Of a stretch of 8,341 nt of DNA, positions 1 through 4,027 are shown in pieces; positions within the stretch are counted from its first letter, which is position 1, and each line of letters opens with the position of its first letter. The stretch is from Desulfobacterales bacterium (GTDB taxonomy: Bacteria > Desulfobacterota > Desulfobacteria > Desulfobacterales > JAHEIW01). The stretch is taken from assembly GCA_030145015.1 (NCBI GenBank), contig JAQYWI010000218.1, positions 1 to 8,341 of the forward strand, in the 5' to 3' direction. The notes under the pieces are model-generated. The model worked only from the letters and a program-made list of their open reading frames with translations, was not told the DNA's origin and did not search any database. The position numbers were made by a program, and so were the translations under genes.

Positions 1-273
1 ATTTTGGCCTATACGCACGAAAAAATCGAATTTGGCAAAGAAACCGAACTCAAAAAGGGCCGGGCGGAAGTTGAAAGTTATATCGTCACGCTGGACAACA
101 CCAAAGTTCCGCTCTTTTACCGCATGTCGAATAAGACCGGCCAATGGCGGGTATATGACGTGGTCATCGAAGGGGTCAGTATGATCAAGAACTATCGCGG
201 GCAGTTCCGACAGATCCTTTCTAAAAAGAAACCTGAGGACTTGCTGCAAACCTTACGGGAAAAAACTAAATAA
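1..273 (+). CDS. mlaC: MlaC-type phospholipid-binding protein, C-terminal part (5' end outside window)
   Basis: The frame is open from base 1, so this is the last 90 codons of a longer gene; the TTG at 4 is an internal Leu codon, not a start. MlaC is the periplasmic carrier that shuttles phospholipid between the outer-membrane MlaA complex and the inner-membrane MlaFED ABC transporter. The stretch W-R-V-Y-D-V-V-I-E-G-V-S followed by K-N-Y-R-G-Q-F (about codons 49-68 of the fragment) is the diagnostic C-terminal segment of the MlaC/Ttg2D family. The next gene is mlaA, which supports the call. The signal peptide and N-terminal half are not visible. No convincing terminator follows; the 149 bases to mlaA suggest co-transcription is possible. 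Confidence 0.9.
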   Translation: MLAYTHEKIEFGKETELKKGRAEVESYIVTLDNTKVPLFYRMSNKTGQWRVYDVVIEGVSMIKNYRGQFRQILSKKKPEDLLQTLREKTK

Positions 274-345
274 AAGCCGGCAAGCTAAGCCTTTCGGCAC
301 TGTCGTTACCGGCATAGCATCACATACGATTTCTTCTTATCAAAG

Positions 346-390
346 ATCTCTCGACGGCTGCGGGCACCAAGCAGCGCTACGGTCAGAGAT
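346..390 (+). promoter_or_regulatory. Two-tier stem-loop in the leader of mlaA
   Basis: An outer stem pairs 346-355 with 382-390 (ATCTCT plus GAC against GTC plus AGAGAT, with C352 bulged). Inside it, GCTGC (357-361) pairs with GCAGC (371-375) around a nine-base loop. That gives about 14 base pairs in 45 bases, ending 14 bases before the Shine-Dalgarno of mlaA. No T-run follows, so it is not an intrinsic terminator. It may be an RNA-processing or translation-control leader, or a chance fold. No regulatory role can be shown from one sequence. Confidence 0.3.
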
Positions 391-422
391 TCAAACTGTC
401 GATGAGGAAAGGAGCGCAATCC

Positions 423-1241
423 GTGAAAAAATTATTGGCGGCAGCGGTGATCCTGGCTTTTTTCTCAATAATCAGTGTCGCAAATCCTGCTTATGCTTCA
501 GACGGGGAACGGGGAATATATTTGGCACAGACGAGTCCGGAATCACCTGCTAAAGAAGATGAGGACGCGGAAGACGCTGAGGATTATGAAGATGATGAGG
601 AGTATGACGATGAAGTTGCTCAGATCAACGATCCGATGTATGGCATCAATTACGCATTTTTCCAACTAAATGACATTTTATACGTTGTGATTATGAAGCC
701 GGCGGCCCAGACTTATAATTTTTTCATCCCGGTGGAATTCAGGACCGTCATTAGCAACTTTTTCTATAATTTGCGCTTTCCGATTCGCTTTGTGAATTCG
801 TTGCTGCAGTTTAAGGGAACCAAAGCGGTGCATGAATTAGGCGGTTTTTTGCTGAACTCCACCGTTGGTTTAGCCGGTCTTGGGGAGGTGGCTTCGCATT
901 GGGATTTAAAGCCCAGCCCGGAAGATCTGGGTCAGACCTTAGGGTTTTGGGGTTTAGACAATGGTTTTTACATCGTGTACCCGATACTGGGTCCCTCTAG
1001 TTTTCGCGACAGCGCGCGTTTTATCGACTCGTATTTTTTGGATCCGGTCGGCTGGCTTCAATACGATAGGTTCGGCGGTTATAGCTGGCGGACAACGCTG
1101 GCCATTACGGCCTATGACAAGTTCAATGAACTGTCGCTGAGCTATGAGGATATTGACGCTCTCAAAGCGGCCGCGCTTGATCCCTACGTGGGGATGCGCG
1201 ATGCCTATATCGAGCATCGCAATAAATTGATTGCCGAATAG
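423..1241 (+). CDS. mlaA: MlaA/VacJ-family outer-membrane phospholipid-removal protein, non-lipoprotein form
   Basis: MlaA removes mislocalised phospholipid from the outer leaflet of the outer membrane and passes it to MlaC. I place the start at GTG 423 (272 aa) because AGGAAAGGAG at 405-414 is a strong ribosome binding site 8 bases upstream. The in-frame ATG at 402 lies upstream of that site and would add seven residues before the signal peptide. Residues 1-25 form a Sec signal peptide (K2-K3, hydrophobic core, probable cut after A-Y-A25). A run almost entirely of Asp and Glu (about 45-64) precedes the family signature N-D-P-M-Y-G-I-N (69-76). The conserved core follows, including F-x-N-L-R-F-P, E-D-x-G-Q-T-L-G and the G-P-S-S-x-R-D segment. 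The protein has no cysteine anywhere, so it lacks the lipobox of classical MlaA. Its place just after mlaC fits an mla operon. Confidence 0.9.
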   Translation: MKKLLAAAVILAFFSIISVANPAYASDGERGIYLAQTSPESPAKEDEDAEDAEDYEDDEEYDDEVAQINDPMYGINYAFFQLNDILYVVIMKPAAQTYNFFIPVEFRTVISNFFYNLRFPIRFVNSLLQFKGTKAVHELGGFLLNSTVGLAGLGEVASHWDLKPSPEDLGQTLGFWGLDNGFYIVYPILGPSSFRDSARFIDSYFLDPVGWLQYDRFGGYSWRTTLAITAYDKFNELSLSYEDIDALKAAALDPYVGMRDAYIEHRNKLIAE

Positions 1242-1272
1242 AACATTTAATCTGCTATTTCTTCACCACTGT

Positions 1273-1299
1273 AAACGACCGGCATTGGCAGGCGTTTTT
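1273..1299 (+). terminator. Possible weak intrinsic terminator after mlaA
   Basis: AAACG-A-CC (1273-1280) can pair with GG-CGTTT (1291-1297), leaving A1278 bulged and a ten-base loop. The 3' arm runs into a T-tract (1295-1299). The stem is short and imperfect, so this is only a candidate for separating the mla unit from the cytochrome operon. I saw no convincing sigma-70 promoter in the rest of the 1242-1356 gap. Confidence 0.3.
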
Positions 1300-1356
1300 C
1301 TTCGCGTTATGGGTTGCTTATTTTATTGATATCCTGATTTTCAGAAAGCGTCTTTT

Positions 1357-2739
1357 ATGCAAGAAAACTCCGTCATGCCGGATCGGCTTAACCTGTTTCA
1401 GCGTATCCGCTACTCCATTTTTCCCGGCACGTTACAAAAACCAACCTATTATGAGCGTTATCGAAACTTTTTCAACAGCCTGATTTTCCACTTTCGCCCG
1501 CGCAGCGTTCAGGAACGCACCCTCCGATTCACATTGACCTGGGGCCTTGGCGGGATGGCTGTGGTGCTGGTGTGCATTTTGTTTGGCACCGGGTTAATGT
1601 TGAAATTCGTTTACCAGCCGGTCCCCGACCGCGCCTATGCGTCCATTGTTCATCTGCAAAACAATGTAGCCTTTGGTGAGCTGGTTCGCAATATGCATCA
1701 CTGGGGCGGCAACACGCTGCTGATCATTGTTTTTCTCCACTTTCTGCGGGTATTTTTCACCGGGGCATTTCACCCACCACGGCAGTTCAACTGGATCATC
1801 GGCCTGGCCATGTTTCTGGCGGTATTGACTTCAAATATTACCGGTTACCTGTTGCCGTGGGACCAGCTGGCCTTCTGGGCCATTACCATTTGCACCGGCA
1901 TGCTGGAATATATCCCCGGAATCGGCCAATGGCTGCAAAGTCTGATCCGAGGCGGCAGCGATATTGGACCGGCCACGTTATCCATTTTTTTTGCCATCCA
2001 CACAGCAGTTATTCCCGCCAGCCTTCTTATTCTGATGCCCTTTCATTTCTGGCGGGTGCGTAAAGCCGGTGGCCTGGTAATTCCGCGTTCGCCCGATGAA
2101 GATGCGAGCAGCCGGGGCGATTCAGTACCCACTATTCCGAATTTGATCTTGAGGGAACTGGTCGTTGCAGTGGTGCTGATTGCCTTCATTATGCTCGTTT
2201 CGGTTGTTTTTAATGCTCCCCTGGGAGCCGAGGCCAACCCGGGTCTCAGCCCCAATCCGACCAAAGCGCCCTGGTATTTTGCCGGCATCCAGGAACTGTT
2301 TCTGCACTTTCACCCGCTGTTTGCGCTGTTCATCATACCGCTTCTGATGTTGATTGCCCTGGTGAGCATTCCCTACTTCAGTTATCAAACCGAGACAGCC
2401 GGGGTGTGGTTCGCTTCCCGGCGGGGCCGGCGCCTGGCAGTGCTGGCTGCGGTGACCGCTATTGGTGTTACGCCGATCGCCATCATTTTAGATGAATTTG
2501 TAATCGATTTTGAAACATGGATTCCGGGCCTGTCTGCGGTTGTTCATAGCGGAATTCTGCCGGCGGCTTTTGTTCTGGCCGGAATTATCGTATTTTATTG
2601 GCTGGTGAAAAAAAAATACGCAGCGACAAATAACGAATCGATCCAATCCGTTTTCGTCCTGTTGGCATCCGCTTTTATCATTCTGACGATTACAGGCATC
2701 TGGTTTCGAGGGGCGGGAATGGCACTGATGTGGCCGTAG
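1357..2739 (+). CDS. Fused b6-type cytochrome b of a quinol:cytochrome c oxidoreductase
   Basis: This is the membrane diheme subunit that oxidises (mena)quinol and bifurcates electrons to the Rieske protein and the b hemes. It is 460 aa with about nine membrane helices, so the b6-like and subunit IV-like parts are fused. Heme ligands are visible as H114 and H128 on helix B (14 apart) and H215 and H230 on helix D (15 apart, the b6/QcrB spacing rather than 14 as in mitochondrial cytochrome b). The cd segment has G-Y-L-L-P-W-D-Q (163-170) and the F-H-F-W-R-V-R-K segment (229-236) is also b6-like. The Qo-site PEWY motif reads A304-P-W-Y307. The b6 cysteine that anchors heme ci/cn aligns with G64 (W-G-L-G-G). 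ATG 1357 and ATG 1375 are both possible starts, and neither has a strong ribosome binding site. Rieske and octaheme cytochrome genes follow. Confidence 0.93.
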   Translation: MQENSVMPDRLNLFQRIRYSIFPGTLQKPTYYERYRNFFNSLIFHFRPRSVQERTLRFTLTWGLGGMAVVLVCILFGTGLMLKFVYQPVPDRAYASIVHLQNNVAFGELVRNMHHWGGNTLLIIVFLHFLRVFFTGAFHPPRQFNWIIGLAMFLAVLTSNITGYLLPWDQLAFWAITICTGMLEYIPGIGQWLQSLIRGGSDIGPATLSIFFAIHTAVIPASLLILMPFHFWRVRKAGGLVIPRSPDEDASSRGDSVPTIPNLILRELVVAVVLIAFIMLVSVVFNAPLGAEANPGLSPNPTKAPWYFAGIQELFLHFHPLFALFIIPLLMLIALVSIPYFSYQTETAGVWFASRRGRRLAVLAAVTAIGVTPIAIILDEFVIDFETWIPGLSAVVHSGILPAAFVLAGIIVFYWLVKKKYAATNNESIQSVFVLLASAFIILTITGIWFRGAGMALMWP

Positions 2740-2753
2740 ATCCGATTTGAGAG

Positions 2754-2774
2754 GTCAGGAGTCAGAATTCAGAA
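2754..2774 (+). repeat. Left terminal repeat of cassette A, three heptads
   Basis: Three consecutive seven-base units: GTCAGGA (2754-2760), GTCAGAA (2761-2767) and TTCAGAA (2768-2774). The right copy is their reverse complement. Confidence 0.8.
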
Positions 2775-2811
2775 TTAAGGAGCAGCAGAATAGAAAGGAG
2801 GAATTAAAAAA

Positions 2812-2919
2812 ATGGAAAGAAAAAAGGCACGCACTTTTCAAGATTTAATTGTATGGCAGAAAGCTCATCAATTTGTTCTTTCTGCATATGCAAGGTGCAT
2901 TCTGGCTTCTGACTCCTGA
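2812..2919 (+). pseudogene. Truncated four-helix-bundle (23S rRNA intervening-sequence protein-like) gene
   Basis: The 35-codon ORF starts at ATG 2812 behind AAAGGAGG (2794-2801), a near-ideal ribosome binding site 10 bases upstream. Residues 9-26 (F-Q-D-L-I-V-W-Q-K-A-H-Q-F-V-L-S-A-Y) match the first helix of the four-helix-bundle/S23 IVP family, whose members are usually about 115-130 aa. After A27 the frame runs into the right terminal repeat and yields R-C-I-L-A-S-D-S and a stop, so helices 2-4 are missing. The simplest reading is an internal deletion joining codon 27 to the cassette end. The function of intact members is poorly defined; some are encoded within 23S rRNA intervening sequences and some resemble the Avd protein of diversity-generating retroelements. 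The remnant is unlikely to fold. Confidence 0.75.
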
Positions 2920-2926
2920 CTTCTGG
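2901..2926 (-). repeat. Right terminal repeat of cassette A (inverted copy)
   Basis: Read on the minus strand this gives ACCAGAA-like, GTCAGGA, GTCAGAA and GCCAGAA units, the inverted counterpart of 2754-2774. It overlaps the last codons of the truncated gene and ends 29 bases before the Rieske start codon. Confidence 0.75.
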
Positions 2927-2955
2927 TTGCTGTTGCATCAATACACAAGAAAATT

Positions 2956-3480
2956 ATGCCGACGAAAACAAAAGAAAAGAAATCAGAAACTGAATCCACC
3001 CGAAGATCCTTTTTAAATATTTTCTGGATAATTTTGGGTGGTGTTGCGCTGGTTGAATTCGTTGCGGTGGCAATTGCTTTTCTGCGGCCGCGCAAATCGA
3101 AAGCCCGCGGAGTAAACACCGATTCAATTGTCACTGCAGGATCGGTCGAAGGATTTGCTCCGAATTCGGTCACCGCATTTATAAACGGAAAATTTTATCT
3201 GGCGCGGCTTAAAGACGGCGGCTTTTTAGCGCTATCGCGCACTTGCACCCATCTGGGCTGCACGGTCCCCTGGGTTGCAAAAGAGATGAAATTCGCCTGT
3301 CCCTGTCATGGTTCGGCTTTCGATATCACCGGAAATGTTATCGAAGCGCCGGCCCCCCGGGCGCTGGATACCTATCCGATCAGCATTGAAAATGAAATCA
3401 TAAAAGTGGACACCCGCAACCCGATCAAACGCAGCGCGTTTCGAGTCGAACAGGTGACGTATCCGAAAAAGAAAGTTTGA
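2956..3480 (+). CDS. Rieske [2Fe-2S] protein of the cytochrome bc complex, Tat-targeted
   Basis: This is the high-potential Fe-S subunit that takes one electron from quinol at the Qo site of cytochrome b and passes it to a c-type cytochrome. It is 174 aa. A twin-arginine motif, T-R-R-S-F-L (15-20), leads into one membrane helix (about 21-43), the usual uncleaved Tat anchor of Rieske proteins. The cluster boxes are C97-T-H-L-G-C102 and C115-P-C-H-G-S120: C97, H99, C115 and H118 bind the cluster, and C102 and C117 form the stabilising disulfide. The A-P-A-P-R segment (131-135) is the proline loop. The order cytochrome b then Rieske is the reverse of many bc operons. Only a weak AAGA precedes the start, and the right end of cassette A lies just upstream, so the native translation signal may have been displaced. 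Confidence 0.95.
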   Translation: MPTKTKEKKSETESTRRSFLNIFWIILGGVALVEFVAVAIAFLRPRKSKARGVNTDSIVTAGSVEGFAPNSVTAFINGKFYLARLKDGGFLALSRTCTHLGCTVPWVAKEMKFACPCHGSAFDITGNVIEAPAPRALDTYPISIENEIIKVDTRNPIKRSAFRVEQVTYPKKKV

Positions 3481-3495
3481 AAGGATAAAAGAGTT

Positions 3496-3520
3496 GACAG
3501 GATAACAGGATAAACAGGAT
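3496..3520 (+). repeat. Left terminal repeat of cassette B
   Basis: Three copies of ACAGGAT with one-base and two-base A spacers. Its reverse complement is at 3950-3974, with 22 of 25 bases identical. Confidence 0.8.
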
Positions 3521-3563
3521 TTTAATTAATCAAAATAACTTATCATAGCCTGGAGGAGGCAAT

Positions 3564-3935
3564 ATGGAACATGGAAAATTAACAGAACAAATTATCGGCT
3601 GCGCCTATCGCGTTTACAACCATATGGGATTTGGCTTTCTTGAGTCAGTTTATGAAAAATGTATGCTTATCGAGCTGAAAAAAGCTGGGCTAAATCCAGA
3701 TTCATAAAAATCGATTAAAGTCTATTATGACGATGAAATCGTGGGTGACTTTGTAGCCAATATAATAGTCGATGATACGATTATCTTAGAGCTTAAATCA
3801 GTCAGACGCGTTGTTAGAGCTCATGAAGTGCAATTGGTTAATTACCTTGTCGCTACAGGTAAACCTGTAGGCTTACTTTTGAATTTTGGTGAAAGAAATG
3901 TCGAAGTCAAACGCAAAGTCAAAAATCTATTATAA
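3564..3935 (+). pseudogene. GxxExxY family protein (PDDEXK_3 nuclease fold), interrupted by one stop codon
   Basis: The reading frame is full length for the family (123 codons plus stop) with a strong ribosome binding site, GGAGGAGG at 3552-3559. The name-giving motif is G24-F-L-E27-S-V-Y30. The nuclease-type core E76-L-K78 and a QxxxY-like Q90-L-V-N-Y94 follow. Codon 48 is TAA (3705-3707), where family members, as I recall them, usually have Gln, so a C-to-T change of CAA is likely. At codon 66 (AAT, 3759-3761) Asn stands where I recall the family consensus A-D-L-L-V placing the catalytic Asp, suggesting a second loss. There is no frameshift, so decay looks recent. GTG 3741 could in theory start a 64-aa C-terminal piece, but no ribosome binding site supports it. 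The function of intact members is unproven. Confidence 0.82.
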
Positions 3936-3939
3936 AATT

Positions 3940-4013
3940 TTTTAACTTTATCCTGTAAATCCTGTAATCCTGTCTAAAAATTTTAACTTTATCCTAATAA
4001 TCCTATTATCATA
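3940..4013 (-). repeat. Right terminal repeat of cassette B with a second, decayed copy
   Basis: On the + strand, three ATCCTGT units (3950-3956, 3959-3965, 3967-3973) mirror the left end. The block then recurs: TTTTAACTTTATCCT is present exactly at 3940-3954 and again at 3981-3995, 41 bases apart. The second copy continues with decayed ATCCTAAT and ATCCTATT units to about 4013. This suggests an end duplication or two insertions at one site. Confidence 0.7.
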
Positions 4014-4027
4014 TCCAAAAAGAGACT

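Larger units (their letters stand above)
2750..2924 (+). mobile_element. Cassette A: inverted heptad repeats around a truncated small gene
   Basis: The left end (2750-2775) and right end (2899-2924) are inverted copies matching at 23 of 26 positions, including a perfect 14-base block: GTCAGGAGTCAGAA at 2754-2767, complement at 2907-2920. The ends are built from seven-base units of the form NYCAGRA: three on the left (GTCAGGA, GTCAGAA, TTCAGAA) and three or four on the right when read on the minus strand. Between them lie a strong ribosome binding site and the stub of a four-helix-bundle gene. From memory, such repeats flank this gene family in other genomes. I cannot confirm that here, and no target-site duplication was identified. 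The cassette separates cytochrome b from Rieske. Confidence 0.65.
3482..3995 (+). mobile_element. Cassette B: inverted ACAGGAT repeats around a GxxExxY nuclease-fold gene
   Basis: The left end carries three ACAGGAT units at 3497-3503, 3505-3511 and 3514-3520. The right end (3950-3974) is their inverted copy with identical spacing; the 25-base arms differ only at the three A/T spacer bases. An outer AGGATAAA (3482-3489) is matched by TTTATCCT (3988-3995). Inside lies one small gene with its own strong ribosome binding site. The cassette begins right after the Rieske stop codon and ends about 30 bases before the octaheme cytochrome start. It looks more A+T-rich than its neighbours. From memory, this repeat type accompanies GxxExxY genes in other genomes; I could not check this. 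Confidence 0.65.

Noticed and set aside
276..313. GCCGG (276-280) and CCGGC (309-313) after the mlaC stop, with a small GCC/GGC hairpin inside, as an intrinsic terminator
   Set aside because: The outer stem is only five base pairs around a long loop and no T-run follows.
1286..1305. TTGGCAGG as a sigma-54 promoter for the cytochrome operon
   Set aside because: The required GC-containing -12 element is absent at the correct spacing.
3705..3707. Stop-codon recoding or read-through in the GxxExxY gene
   Set aside because: TAA is not used for selenocysteine or pyrrolysine, no recoding structure is seen, and the probable loss of the active-site Asp also points to simple decay.
3741..3935. A separate 64-aa gene starting at GTG 3741
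   Set aside because: It is the C-terminal half of the interrupted GxxExxY frame, with no ribosome binding site of its own.
3482..4013. CRISPR array, because of the short regular repeats
   Set aside because: The repeat units are only 7-9 bases with one- or two-base spacers and are arranged as inverted ends around a gene, unlike CRISPR repeats and spacers.
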